Positions 44,154-57,190 of a DNA stretch of 64,000 nucleotides are shown in pieces. Location of the stretch: positions 11,383,467-11,447,466 of the forward strand of contig CAMGYJ010000010.1 of the NCBI GenBank assembly GCA_946122785.1, in the 5' to 3' direction. The translations under genes and the position numbers were made by a program. The notes beneath the pieces are model-generated. The model had not been told where the DNA came from and did no database searches. It was given only the letters and a program-made list of their open reading frames with translations. Within the stretch, counting starts at the first letter, position 1, and every line of letters begins with the position of its first letter. Origin of the DNA: Linum tenue (taxonomy: Eukaryota > Streptophyta > Magnoliopsida > Malpighiales > Linaceae).

Positions 44154-47100
44154 TCTACTATACTTATAATACGCCAAAGGGGAAAACTGGAGCCTCATTT
44201 CAAATTTTCTGCAACGAGAGTGAAAGTAGGAAGGACATTTTGATCTTCACAATTACTTTTTTTATTCATTAAAAAGACACATACTGGGATTCGAAGCATG
44301 ACCATTTTAAAGAAAAGCAAGGATAATAAACAATCACACTAAGTACATTTGTTGTATCTTTTTAAATTAAAAACATATAATAGCAGGGAGGAAAAAACCC
44401 TTCCTCCATTTCAAATTCCTTGCTCCAGGAGCGTTTGTAGGAAGGGTAGAATAGCGAGTGTCAATTTTTTTTCTCTTTCCTCTATGGAACAGGCCAACTT
44501 ACCGTACACATGCGAATTTAAACGGGTCTAGGAGTGTCAATTTTTTTTTCTTTAAGCCCTTTTATTTCTCCGTGGTGATAAAATATATATGAAAAGGCAA
44601 AAATAATACTCCTTGTTATTGTTAAAATAAAAAATTTAACAATAAACTAATGCATGGTATCTAATGGGCTAACCGCTAACCATAAAATAAAAGAGTTGAA
44701 TGGGTCTGACCTACATGGGATTTGGCCATCAAGTAAAACAAATGAACATCATTGGTTTGCCATTCTAAAACAAGCTATTTTCTCTTGCATAATATATATT
44801 ATGCTTTTATTTTATATCTTAGTGGCTAAAATATAATGTATTTTAAAGTTATTCAATGGTTCAACCTCGACCAACCCAATTAGTCCAATTTTTATCACTT
44901 CAAATATATATTTTATAATTATTTGATATCATAATATGATCAAATTATAGTGTATTTTATAGGGAATCGTTTGGTATTTGTTAGTAAAAAAATTAAACAT
45001 AAAGATCTATTTGGTTATTTTAAACATTAAAACGATCCTAAACATTTTCAGTTCCTTTTGAATTTCTATGGTTTTATTCCCAAATAAGTGATGTGAAAAT
45101 GGCGAATTGTAGTCGTCTATTTTCTTTCACTATTTTTTATTTTCAAATAGAAAGTTTAAAAGTAAAGCATAATTAGAATTGGGCATGGGTCGGTCAAACA
45201 GGCTGAATTTCAAGTTTTGGGCCGTTTGCTTTATGCATTGCAAATTTATTAGCATGTTGATGGAAATGGCTTGGAAAAAAGACATATAAGTTGTACCTTT
45301 GCAGAAATGTCCTCAAATGTTTGAATGCTTTGTGAATCAGGTTCCGTGACTTTTTTTATGGTGTATGTGCTTGACGATTGCTCGATGTTGTAACTACTTA
45401 ATTTTAGAGTAAACCTTTTGATTTTCCCTATGAGTTGTGATACCAGTTCTGGTGGTTGCAGCATGTTGTCTTTGTTGCCCTGTAAAAGTTGTTCCGCCGT
45501 GATGCTAAATACCTTTCTTTCTTTTTTTAACAAATTGTGTAGTAGTGCTATGAAACAGACCACCCATGAACGCTACGCTTATTATGGTCTGTTCTTACTT
45601 CCGGTGGTGAGAAATTGTGAATTGAGAATCACATTCGCCTACCGCACTGTGTCTGGCTGGTGGTTGCTTACTGTGCTCTCTAGAGTTATGAAACAGACTA
45701 CCCATGAACGTTACTCTTAAGAGTCCATAATTTTGCGAAAAACCAAATTTAGGCAATCAAAGGTGGTGGATGTGTGATGATTTTTTATGGCTTAATAGTT
45801 TTTGAATTGGATATCTGATCTTTGTATGATTAGAGGGGATGTTTGCTTAATAGAATAATCCATTTTAATTCATGTTTATTTTTAACATGAACTTTAGTAA
45901 CTCAAAACCTTCGAGATACATATCACCTACTGCATTGTATCATTTTGCCTGGGTGCTTGCTGTGTTGTCAAAATTCTTTGCTGCTGTTGTTGCATTTACA
46001 CTAACAGAGGAGTTAAGAACCCATGAATGTTTCCATTTGACACAAACATGAGGACTTGCTTCTAAATCGTGCACTAAAGATGATTGGAGGAAACATCTCT
46101 GTTGTAGTTGATATACTGGAGACCAGAACAAAAGCAACGTATAACATCAAAACCAACCATCTGAACTATTAGCATTGTTGTTTTACTCTTTTTTCGTGGT
46201 TGAGTCTCCTTCAAAAAATTTAGTTTGATTTTAGAAAATTTTGCTTCTGCAGTCCTGTCTTGCCACCAACGCGTTCAGTAGATGGAGATGGCAGAGGCGA
46301 AGGCGAAGGCTATTTTTGTGTTGTTGTTGCTGGTGTAGGGATCGGTTTGTGAAGAAGAGGGAGAAGAGAGGGGGAAAGGGAAATGCAGGAGAGGGGGATA
46401 ACTCTTTTCTCCGACAAAAATGGAGTGAAGAAAGGAATTATGATCAGTAAGGATATGGTTATCTTACATAACAGTCTCTATTCTATTTGAATTGAGCTTG
46501 GGAGGCAATGATAAGGACGAGCTGCAACCAATTCATAGTGAGAAGAGAGCTATGAACTGTGATCAAGTCTTATTTCAAGTTCGAAGGTAGTTTCAGTATA
46601 AGGATTATTTAATTTGATAAGTTGTTTCGTCCATGATTCTTGGTAGTTTCAGTCCCATTCTAGCCATTGTTTAGTCTGTAATTTTTTAGAATTGATGTGC
46701 GAGTAATGACTTTCACTTAGCTTCAACTATTATGTGTGTATTTATTGGCATGTGATAGAATTCTCTTTTCCTTTTCTTTGAATTCAGTTTCATACTCTAA
46801 TTGTATCATTTGTACATAGGCAAATCATGCTCGAGATGACAACTCGCTGATATGGCTGGTGCAAGGAATAAAGCCATCATTAGAATTCAGACCAACAACG
46901 GGGAGGGATGCTCAGGAGTAATTCAATGATTATTGATGATGATATAATAAAAACTGCAGTCTGCATCAGCACCAATTTCTAGGCCTAAGTAAAGTTATTC
47001 AACCCAGAACTCTGCTTAGCGCTAAAAATTGTCCTCACCCAACCTTGATCCTGTTTGACCCACTTCTGAAGAGTCAAGATATATGACTAATCCTCTCCGT

Positions 47101-47292
47101 TCGTATTTTCTTATTGACTCTTTCTGATCCTTTAGGTTGGGGCGGGTCGGGAAGAATCGGATTAGTGGGTCGGTCCTAATCAAGTGGAATCTCAATCCCA
47201 ATCCCAATCCCTTCACTCTCACTTGCTTTCTCTCCAATTCCACAAGTGTGTAACATACAGTAATCCGGCCAACGGGCCGGGTAATAAGCTAG
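44154..47292 (+). mobile_element. Helitron (nested, + strand), 3.1 kb
   Basis: It starts TCTACTATACTTATAATACG after an A and ends with hairpin CCGGCCAACGGGCCGG, then GTAATAAG, CTAG and host T. It has no helicase and carries an RPA-like fragment on its minus strand. Short duplicated phrases around TGAAACAGAC-ACCCATGAACG (45549 and 45688) occur inside. Confidence 0.9.
45249..45563 (-). pseudogene. RPA1-like OB-fold protein fragment carried by a Helitron
   Basis: A 104-codon minus-strand frame contains SITAEQLLQGNKDNMLQPPE followed by LVSQLIGKIKRFTLKLSSYN. This pattern belongs to the C-terminal DNA-binding region of plant RPA large-subunit-like proteins, commonly carried by Helitrons. RPA binds single-stranded DNA. 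Only a fragment of the last OB fold is here, without the zinc-ribbon Cys residues, so it is probably a relic. No introns or start could be defined. Confidence 0.65.
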
Positions 47293-48510
47293 TTAGAATT
47301 AGAAGGCCTCACCGCATCCCACGGAAGGCTACAAAAGTCTTTCAACATTATATATTAGTAGTGGGCATGTTACCTCACTGAGCCCTGAGGGAGTTTAGAC
47401 TTTAGTGTTACGTGATTAATTAAAATAAAGGAGTTACGAGATTAATTAAATTGCATTTGGTTGGGCTGGCAATTTTTACTTTTGGGTGAGAATTGGGTTT
47501 CTGGTTTTAATTTTTTTGGTTGGGCTGTAGCTGTAATCTATGGCTAATTATCTTGCTCATTCCAAATACTATTCGGCCAAAAGCCTAAATAATTTCTCTC
47601 CCAGACATGTGATGTGATGATGGAGAACAATTACAATAAGTAATTTGAATCAGGCAAAAAAACGGCTTGATTGATTGATAGTATCACTGGTCTTGAATCT
47701 GGAGATCACATGTACGAATCTCTTAAATTATTTATATCATCATTATCTAAAAAAGGTAATTTAAGTTAGAATGACAATTAATATATGGATTTGAACTCGA
47801 ATAAAATTAAGTTAATAAATATTGTTTTCGATTCAGACTTCCTTAATTGATATTTGGTATAACCAACGGATAGAAAATAAAATTAAAATCTAACCCATCT
47901 ATATGATTGATAAGTTGGTTGGGGAATAAGAGTGAGGAAGTTTATGAATGTAATTATCAATGTTTTTCTAATTAATTATTATTTTATTTCTCAATTTATT
48001 TTTTAGGTATTGGTTGTTTTCTTAGATAGATGAAATGTACATCACTATTTTCATCTATAAGTTCAAATTTCGAAACCCGTAGCCATTCTATTTTATTTCC
48101 TAAATTTTTATTTTTGCCAACAATAAGAAATTATGAGATTATACTACCTCAAGCGTAGGATTTTTATATATAATTATCTTTTACAATAGCATCAACTATT
48201 TTTTTCCTTTTCTTTTTTACATCTTTCGGTTTCATTTTTTCCAATAAAATCGTGGTGAGAGAATCATATTATTGTGATGATTATTATGAGAATTATATTA
48301 TCGTTATGCTACACTTACTTCGGTATTATTTTGATTTATTGAGTTAATTCATACTATTATTGACTACTGTGTTTAATATATCTATATTATGCTTCGAAGA
48401 AATATTCCCCATGGAGAATCATCTAAATGGCAAAATAATGCTCCAGCTTGATCTTCAAACAACAAAGTAAAAGAGATGAGACTTTGGTGCATAACCTCCT
48501 TTAATGATAA
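47293..48510. other. Outer Helitron's own sequence, left part
   Basis: AT-rich with no gene recognised. A tRNA-like phrase (GTATCACTGGTCTTGAATC, then TGTACGAATCTC) near 47680-47735 might be a decayed SINE head. Confidence 0.5.
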
Positions 48511-48675
48511 CTAGTGTTCTTACCCGCGCTCTGCTGCGGGATTTGTAATATGATAAAGAAAAAAGAACAATTTCATTTAGTGACTTGTGTGATCTTTACT
48601 TGGATCTAATTACATAGCTAATTAGATACTGGGAATAAACTCTTCTTTATAATCTAGATGGTAGATATTTCATTC

Positions 48676-51408
48676 AAGCAAAAGCTAACAAATTTATTGT
48701 AAACTGGAATGTGGAATTGAACCTTGATTCTTGTATATACCTACTTGTGATTCCAATACATGAACATGAACTTATTATATTACAATTTGCGGACATCATA
48801 ATTTCTAGTCACATATTAGCATCCAGAAGAAAGATGTGATGAAGTGAAATGAAAAACATGGAAAAGGGATTCATAACATATCGAAATAATCCTTGCCAGT
48901 AGCCAATTTACAGGTGGTATGTACAATAGCTTCACACAAAGTTGGTTCTAATAACCAACACATTCCATGCACAAAAATGTTCAGCCAAAATAATAAGTGC
49001 TATAATAATTAAAACTATATTTAAGCTTTCCTTACCAAGAAAGTCCCATACCAAGGCAAGTATTTGAGGCTTTTAGATAAGTCCTTCCTTACCAAGAAAA
49101 TCCCAAACCAAGGCAAAACGACAGAGTATTTTAAGGACTCCAACAGAACTATAGAAATTATAGATGCAAGAGCTCTCAAAATCAAATTTATCTACAAACT
49201 TCAAATTATTCAACTAAAGATATTACAAAGTTCCACAAAACAAATTGGTCACATGATCTGCACTGACAATATTTTGATATAAGAATTGTCTCCTGTAAGC
49301 TAGAAATAAAAAATAAGAAAATACATATTGTAGAACATGAGCTTCAATCACACCATCAATTATCAAAGCATCAGAAAACCTTTTAACTGGAAGAAAAAAT
49401 TTATGTCATATATTGTTCTTCGAGGCCTGCAATTGGCTTGATAATTCTGCAACCAACAATAGATATGTTGTCAACCCTGGCTTTAACCAGACAAAGATAT
49501 AGAAAAGAGCTTCTTGTTGCTCCCAGCAGTAATAATAAGCAAATAAAAGAGAGACTTCACCAAAGAACTTCATTTCCTCATCCATACACAAACGTTGTGG
49601 ACAAATTAAAAGTGGGGAATGCACACAATTAACTTCCGCAAAATAAACAAACCAGGTTGAAACTTGGGAGCAAACCAACTGCAACTGTAAGATCTGTCAA
49701 CACACAAAAAGATTGATGATAGCAACAGGGGAAAACCGAGACCGTGGCATGGAATGGTCGCCTTACCTTGTACAGTTTAGACCTTGTTTCCAACATGGCA
49801 ACACCCGAACCACGCCTTCATGTGTCTACAATACCATATGGAACAGAGAAAAGAGTAGAGTCAAATCGGGGGCTGTCAAATAAATTAAAACCTGAGAAGT
49901 GAGATCAAAGAAAGCATGTGCCCCATTAAAGCTGATATTCACATGTGCCCCCTTCTCTCGTATGGAGCTTAATCACCATACTTAGAGATGATTCTTGCTC
50001 ATTAATGATGAACTGGATCCTACAACCAACCAGAGAACCACTGAAAACAAAAAGCAACTCTCATGGGAGAGAGATTGACAAAACTAAGGAAGCAAAAGGA
50101 GACAAAAAGACTGGAAGGTTGAGTTCATAGGTAATAAATCGGCTCCTTGAATCAATTCTCACCACCAACGACGATGGGAAATCTTCTACTGCTCTCTCGA
50201 AAGAAAAAACAAAAATGAATCCATAAGATTAAAGGGAGAGAAAAACTCCAATTAAGATAACAGAGAAAGAAAACTTGACAGAGCACATGCCTACATCAAA
50301 TAAGCTCAAATAAGTACATCCGCCTCTGCTGTGAACATTCTCTGTACCTCTCAAATCCATTGAGCAACTTAGAGTTCCACGACTCTCTGAGTAGCTGATA
50401 TAAAAAAAAAAGAACAGATGTTTGAATCTTCATTTTCAATGTGGAGAGAATGAAAGATATAGTGAGAGAATGAAGAAATACCTGAAATCAGGCGGAACCT
50501 GTAGATTAGGGTCTTCAACTGAATCTTCTATCTACAACTTTGAGAGGCTCGAGTACTTGACATCGTGGGTTCACAGGTCTAGGAAAAGGAGAAACCAAAG
50601 TGTGCGATACTCTCAATAAATCCAAAAAAAAGAAAGAATCAAAATGAATCACCAAAGGGATTCCTCAAACTTTATTAGGATTAATACCTTCAGATGAACT
50701 CTGTCACCTGCGCGAATATCTCATCCTTTCTCTGCTACGGCGAGAGCGAGTTCAGTGACGGAATCTCCTCTGGAAAATGATCGAACAAACCCCTTTGAGA
50801 ATGAAAACAGACCTTTAATATTGGGTAAATCACCATGGACAGAGGAAACAGACCTGCGGATCTGGGTCATTCGAATCCTCTCTCGATCACCAAATTTGCC
50901 GGTTGATCGCTCAACTTCTACTGGAGATCCATCAGAGACAAAGAGTAGAGAAACAAAAGTAGAAAGAAGTGCAAGAAGAAGATAGTGAGATGGAGGAACA
51001 TCAAGATGGTTCGTCTCTGACTTTGCCTCGACTATTTTAATTTCAGCAAAAAGAGATCAATGAGAGAAAGAAAGCAAACATTGAGGATTGTGCCGGGTAG
51101 GTTAAATGAGTGGCCAAGACAAAAGAGTAACGTGGTGCCCAAATCCACCAAACAACCCAAAAAAATATCTTCATGACTTAACCTGAACCCATTCAGCTCC
51201 TCTGTGACCAACGCGCCTTTTCATCATCTTGGTCCGAGCAGGCCACACAGTGCAAAGAAAGAGGCTACAAAGGAACGAATGGGAACACAAAGGGCCCACT
51301 CCATCCCACCAACCAATCAAAGTGCGATGAATAGTAATTTTGAGTCACAATGAATAGGAAAAGCAGTCTGGATGTACAGTAATTGTTGTTTTGAGCTATT
51401 ATACTTTT
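48676..51408. repeat. Exact tandem duplication, copy 1 (2,733 bp)
   Basis: Every feature recurs at +2,733 with no indel seen. The copies share AA at the junction. No coding gene is recognised in the unit. Confidence 0.95.
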
Positions 51409-54141
51409 AAGCAAAAGCTAACAAATTTATTGTAAACTGGAATGTGGAATTGAACCTTGATTCTTGTATATACCTACTTGTGATTCCAATACATGAACAT
51501 GAACTTATTATATTACAATTTGCGGACATCATAATTTCTAGTCACATATTAGCATCCAGAAGAAAGATGTGATGAAGTGAAATGAAAAACATGGAAAAGG
51601 GATTCATAACATATCGAAATAATCCTTGCCAGTAGCCAATTTACAGGTGGTATGTACAATAGCTTCACACAAAGTTGGTTCTAATAACCAACACATTCCA
51701 TGCACAAAAATGTTCAGCCAAAATAATAAGTGCTATAATAATTAAAACTATATTTAAGCTTTCCTTACCAAGAAAGTCCCATACCAAGGCAAGTATTTGA
51801 GGCTTTTAGATAAGTCCTTCCTTACCAAGAAAATCCCAAACCAAGGCAAAACGACAGAGTATTTTAAGGACTCCAACAGAACTATAGAAATTATAGATGC
51901 AAGAGCTCTCAAAATCAAATTTATCTACAAACTTCAAATTATTCAACTAAAGATATTACAAAGTTCCACAAAACAAATTGGTCACATGATCTGCACTGAC
52001 AATATTTTGATATAAGAATTGTCTCCTGTAAGCTAGAAATAAAAAATAAGAAAATACATATTGTAGAACATGAGCTTCAATCACACCATCAATTATCAAA
52101 GCATCAGAAAACCTTTTAACTGGAAGAAAAAATTTATGTCATATATTGTTCTTCGAGGCCTGCAATTGGCTTGATAATTCTGCAACCAACAATAGATATG
52201 TTGTCAACCCTGGCTTTAACCAGACAAAGATATAGAAAAGAGCTTCTTGTTGCTCCCAGCAGTAATAATAAGCAAATAAAAGAGAGACTTCACCAAAGAA
52301 CTTCATTTCCTCATCCATACACAAACGTTGTGGACAAATTAAAAGTGGGGAATGCACACAATTAACTTCCGCAAAATAAACAAACCAGGTTGAAACTTGG
52401 GAGCAAACCAACTGCAACTGTAAGATCTGTCAACACACAAAAAGATTGATGATAGCAACAGGGGAAAACCGAGACCGTGGCATGGAATGGTCGCCTTACC
52501 TTGTACAGTTTAGACCTTGTTTCCAACATGGCAACACCCGAACCACGCCTTCATGTGTCTACAATACCATATGGAACAGAGAAAAGAGTAGAGTCAAATC
52601 GGGGGCTGTCAAATAAATTAAAACCTGAGAAGTGAGATCAAAGAAAGCATGTGCCCCATTAAAGCTGATATTCACATGTGCCCCCTTCTCTCGTATGGAG
52701 CTTAATCACCATACTTAGAGATGATTCTTGCTCATTAATGATGAACTGGATCCTACAACCAACCAGAGAACCACTGAAAACAAAAAGCAACTCTCATGGG
52801 AGAGAGATTGACAAAACTAAGGAAGCAAAAGGAGACAAAAAGACTGGAAGGTTGAGTTCATAGGTAATAAATCGGCTCCTTGAATCAATTCTCACCACCA
52901 ACGACGATGGGAAATCTTCTACTGCTCTCTCGAAAGAAAAAACAAAAATGAATCCATAAGATTAAAGGGAGAGAAAAACTCCAATTAAGATAACAGAGAA
53001 AGAAAACTTGACAGAGCACATGCCTACATCAAATAAGCTCAAATAAGTACATCCGCCTCTGCTGTGAACATTCTCTGTACCTCTCAAATCCATTGAGCAA
53101 CTTAGAGTTCCACGACTCTCTGAGTAGCTGATATAAAAAAAAAAGAACAGATGTTTGAATCTTCATTTTCAATGTGGAGAGAATGAAAGATATAGTGAGA
53201 GAATGAAGAAATACCTGAAATCAGGCGGAACCTGTAGATTAGGGTCTTCAACTGAATCTTCTATCTACAACTTTGAGAGGCTCGAGTACTTGACATCGTG
53301 GGTTCACAGGTCTAGGAAAAGGAGAAACCAAAGTGTGCGATACTCTCAATAAATCCAAAAAAAAGAAAGAATCAAAATGAATCACCAAAGGGATTCCTCA
53401 AACTTTATTAGGATTAATACCTTCAGATGAACTCTGTCACCTGCGCGAATATCTCATCCTTTCTCTGCTACGGCGAGAGCGAGTTCAGTGACGGAATCTC
53501 CTCTGGAAAATGATCGAACAAACCCCTTTGAGAATGAAAACAGACCTTTAATATTGGGTAAATCACCATGGACAGAGGAAACAGACCTGCGGATCTGGGT
53601 CATTCGAATCCTCTCTCGATCACCAAATTTGCCGGTTGATCGCTCAACTTCTACTGGAGATCCATCAGAGACAAAGAGTAGAGAAACAAAAGTAGAAAGA
53701 AGTGCAAGAAGAAGATAGTGAGATGGAGGAACATCAAGATGGTTCGTCTCTGACTTTGCCTCGACTATTTTAATTTCAGCAAAAAGAGATCAATGAGAGA
53801 AAGAAAGCAAACATTGAGGATTGTGCCGGGTAGGTTAAATGAGTGGCCAAGACAAAAGAGTAACGTGGTGCCCAAATCCACCAAACAACCCAAAAAAATA
53901 TCTTCATGACTTAACCTGAACCCATTCAGCTCCTCTGTGACCAACGCGCCTTTTCATCATCTTGGTCCGAGCAGGCCACACAGTGCAAAGAAAGAGGCTA
54001 CAAAGGAACGAATGGGAACACAAAGGGCCCACTCCATCCCACCAACCAATCAAAGTGCGATGAATAGTAATTTTGAGTCACAATGAATAGGAAAAGCAGT
54101 CTGGATGTACAGTAATTGTTGTTTTGAGCTATTATACTTTT
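51409..54141. repeat. Exact tandem duplication, copy 2 (2,733 bp)
   Basis: Second copy, apparently identical to the first. It may be real and recent, or an assembly duplication. Confidence 0.95.
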
Positions 54142-54151
54142 AATTGACACA

Positions 54152-55229
54152 CAGCGGCAGAGGGAGAGGGTTAGAGGGTGGGTCCCGCTCGGGAGATAAT
54201 ATGGTAAATTAGGTATAATAGTTAATCGGATATGAAAAATAATATGTATTTAAATGAGAATGGTTGATCTTTTAAATATTTTATGTATAATTTATACGTT
54301 GTGTATTGGCATATTCAATGTTTTTATAACGAGCTATGTATACATATGACAATGTTGCATAAGATCCGCTCAAAATTAAAGATGTACTTATTCAATATCT
54401 AAACAAATTTTCACCAAATCATATCTAATTTGTAGAAATATTTTTATTTCAATCAAGGATAGGGAGAGTGTAACGGGTGGCTCCAAAGGACGAAGCTGAG
54501 TAAATTAATATAATAGTTAGCTGAGAATGAAATTTAGGGCACTTCTAACTGTGAATGGTTGATGAAGAGATCATGTGTTCGAATCTCGGTGACCCAATTT
54601 GTTAAGCACATGATATTTGAATTTGTGAAAACTTTAAGTACGTATAAGTTTGTTTTGGTTAGGAGAGAAGTGTTAGTAAATACTAAATGCTATAAGATTC
54701 ATTATTAAATCTTTTTGGTTTAATACACTTGTATATCCAAAACTTTCACGGTTGTGCCAATAATATCCAAATTTCCCGAAATACCACTTATATCCATATT
54801 TTAAAGTTGTTCTTTGCCAAATCTATCCATTTCCTAATATATTTTTGGTTAAATACACTTGTATATCCAAAAACACCGTTAAAGAATGTGAAGGAATTGG
54901 ATATAAGTGGTATTTCGGGAAATTTGGATATTATTGGCACAACCGTGAAAGTTTTGGATATACAAGTGTATTTAACCAATCTTTTTCAACAACTCGAGTT
55001 ATTGATACTAAACGATCTTGACAAATAACATCATTCAAAAGCAAATGTCTAACTAAATCATAATAATTGTTTGATACATATAGAGTGATATTCTTGATAG
55101 TTTTGATATATATATTTAATTTGGCAAGTTTTAGTAAATATAAAATTATATCAAAAGCTAATAAAACTATTTTATCATATATTTTCTTCTAAATAGACAC
55201 ACCCTCGACAAATATTGGCTACGCCACTG
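54152..55229. mobile_element. hAT-like element, ~1.1 kb, non-coding
   Basis: The ends CAGCGGCAGAG and CTACGCCACTG (complement CAGTGGCGTAG) follow the pattern of the hAT derivative at 29940-30384. They also share a subterminal AGGGTG-G-C block. Flanks TTGACACA and CTGATACA agree at 6 of 8 bases, a decayed 8-bp duplication. It is interrupted by a Mutator-like MITE. Confidence 0.6.
54717..54977. mobile_element. Mutator-like MITE, palindromic, 261 bp
   Basis: The ends GGTTTAATACACTTGTATA... and its complement form ~80-bp inverted arms. The flanks carry an exact 9-bp duplication, AATCTTTTT (54708-54716 and 54978-54986), typical of Mutator-like elements. An extra internal copy of GGTTAAATACACTTGTATAT lies at about 54847. 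Confidence 0.92.
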
Positions 55230-56514
55230 CTGATACAAATATCAAGGGCTATAATTAATAGATTTTCACAAATTTTGCGGACATATCTTCATTTCAACTT
55301 TGATTTTAAAAAGTTTTAGGTGAAAAAATCATATTCATTAAAATGTGTCAAAGAAAAATGAAGAAGACTACTACGACGCATACATATATAGGAATTATAA
55401 AACAACATCAAAGACCATAATAGCTTGATAAGAATCTGCCTCTATCATTCCATTCTTTTTAACTTTAAATTCCTTCATTCGAGAGAAAAATCATACCCAC
55501 TAAAATATAAAGTTTTCAACTAAATGGTGTATCTCAATCGTTGCCACTTTATAGATTCATGGTCAAGCCACGATTTATGAATAAAATTGTTGAATCTGAC
55601 TTTATTGTTCCGAATCATCGAGTTAGGTTTTTGGAATGCATATTGAGAAACTATTCGAAGATAGAGACATAATGAGGGGACATTCACCTCCTCATCTACA
55701 AATAGAAGAAATGGAGGTGAATGTTCACGTCAAGCTCATCGAGCACAACATCGCGAACCTATTAGTGAGTTCACCCTATTGAATATAAAGAAGGATCAAG
55801 ATGAATAAGATTTAACTTTTTGAAAAATGGTGTTTCACAATTGCAAAAACATTACCACTTAATTTTTGCTTTTTGTGAAATACCGAAGAGGAGGAGGAGG
55901 AGGAAGAAGAAGAAGAAGAAGAAGAAGAAGAAAGAGTATGCTATTAGCGGAGGCCGTGGAACCAGTGATGAAGATAATGACTTTGTTGAGAAGAAGAAAG
56001 AGATTATTGAGGTGGATATAGAAAATTTCAATGACTAGATGAAAGAGCGAATCGTTGATAATATTTATCACTTGAATGAGGTAAATTTTGGTAGCTTGAA
56101 AATGATGTTTCACATTTTTACACATTTTACAATTAAAGTCGTCGACCGGAGGAATATACTATTTATGCATTGTGATTATAAAGTTCTCATTAGTGAAGAT
56201 GAAGTTGCGTGGAGAAAATAATGGTTTTGAAAGCGGATAAATCACTAAAAGTTAAAAACAAAATTGAAGTGCATTGATTGCTAAATTTTAGGAGTTGACC
56301 TGAGTTAAGGTTTTTACTTTTGATAGACATAAATTCATGAATGATCAAGTTGTCAGAAAACTTATAATTTATGTTTCTTTTTTATATTTATATAATTGAA
56401 TAATTTGAAGTCTTTCATGATAGCGCATAACAATGTAACTTGATTTAGACATTTACTAATATTGTTTATACTACTGATGTTACTCATCCGGCCAACGGGC
56501 GGGCCCAAATCTAG
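55230..56514. other. Outer Helitron's own sequence, right part
   Basis: AT-rich with no gene family recognised. A GAG/GAA microsatellite runs at about 55885-55935. Short open frames around it are low-complexity. Confidence 0.5.
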
Positions 56515-56709
56515 TGGTATGTAGAGAGATAGTTTAGAGAGAGACCTTAGGGTAAGAGTGTGGGAAGGGAAGAGAGGATCCTTGGGTTGGAGGCTTTGGC
56601 CTCCTTATATAGAACTTGGGCCTCCTTGAGTGGGCTTGGGCCCGGGACGCCTTGCGGTGGGCTTGGGCCCGTTTATAGTTGTGTAGGCATATTAATCCAT
56701 ATCCCAACA
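56515..56709 (-). repeat. LTR of minus-strand element, part 2
   Basis: It starts TGGTATGTAGAGAG right after the Helitron's CTAG and ends ATATCCCAACA, the complement of the LTR start TGTTGGGATAT. Confidence 0.9.
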
Positions 56710-57190
56710 ATTTCCAACTCCTTCAAATTGTGCAACGGTGGCCCGTCTCCAACTCGCGGCCCACATCTCGTTATCTAAGCCCAAGTGAACAGCCTCCCAT
56801 TGAGAACGGTCAAAGGCCTGCCCCAACACCAACAACTGGGCAGCCCAATCAAGACTCCAATTAAAAAAGAAAGAAAGATGCCTCAACCTACCTTCGAACC
56901 GCCGACCTCTCATTCAATGAGGGACACGCTAACCAGTATGCTACAAAACGCATTGCTGATCAACAATGCAGCAGTCAATACTTAAACGTTCTCCAACTTC
57001 TCTCAAGCTAAGTCAATTTTACAGAGATATATCTTATGCAAAGCGGTTCATTATTATTATGCTATGCGCTCTCTATGCTATATTTATACTTTAAATATAT
57101 TGGGCTCTAGCCACTTGAATCTTTCTCGGATACTCGAAGACTCACGCCTCCTACCTCCGGGGTAGGCTCGAAGATTCCCGCCTCCAAGCG
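56710..57190. other. Inter-element sequence
   Basis: Between the split LTR and the minisatellite; holds the SINE-like segment and no recognised gene. Confidence 0.5.
56830..56970 (-). repeat. tRNA-like/SINE head candidate
   Basis: The minus strand reads TAGCATACTGGTTAGCGTG (A-box-like) and, about 30 bases later, GGTTCGAAGG (B-box-like). Spacing suits a pol III promoter of a tRNA-derived SINE. It cannot be folded into a full tRNA, so a tRNA gene is not called. Confidence 0.4.

Larger units (their letters stand above)
48511..54147 (-). mobile_element. Helitron (nested, - strand) with internal exact tandem duplication
   Basis: On the minus strand the 3' end reads CCCGCAGCAGAGCGCGGG, then TAAGAACACTAG and host T, at 48511. 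The proposed 5' end is TCAATTAAAAGTATAATAGC at about 54147. A later hAT-like insertion has copied the flank. The copy of the flank at 55230 reads GAT, giving the expected A|T target. Only short ORFs occur, none recognised. Confidence 0.7.
44109..56514 (+). mobile_element. Helitron (outer), 12.4 kb, inserted at A|T in an LTR
   Basis: The 5' end is TCTACCCATTAATATAAGG and the 3' end CCGGCCAACGGGC...CTAG, a hairpin followed by CTAG. It lies between host A (44108) and host T (56515) with no target duplication, the Helitron signature. The uninterrupted LTR at 58119-58427 reads straight across the junction (GATGTGGTTTA|TGGTATGTAGA in complement), which proves the insertion site. About 9.8 kb is nested DNA; its own 2.5 kb has no Rep/helicase, so it is non-autonomous. 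Confidence 0.92.

Noticed and set aside
54564..54590. B-box-like TGTTCGAATCTC as a second SINE
   Set aside because: No A box at the right distance and no SINE body; left uncalled.
56885..56965. tRNA gene on the minus strand
   Set aside because: A- and B-box-like words are present but no cloverleaf could be formed; better seen as a SINE head.
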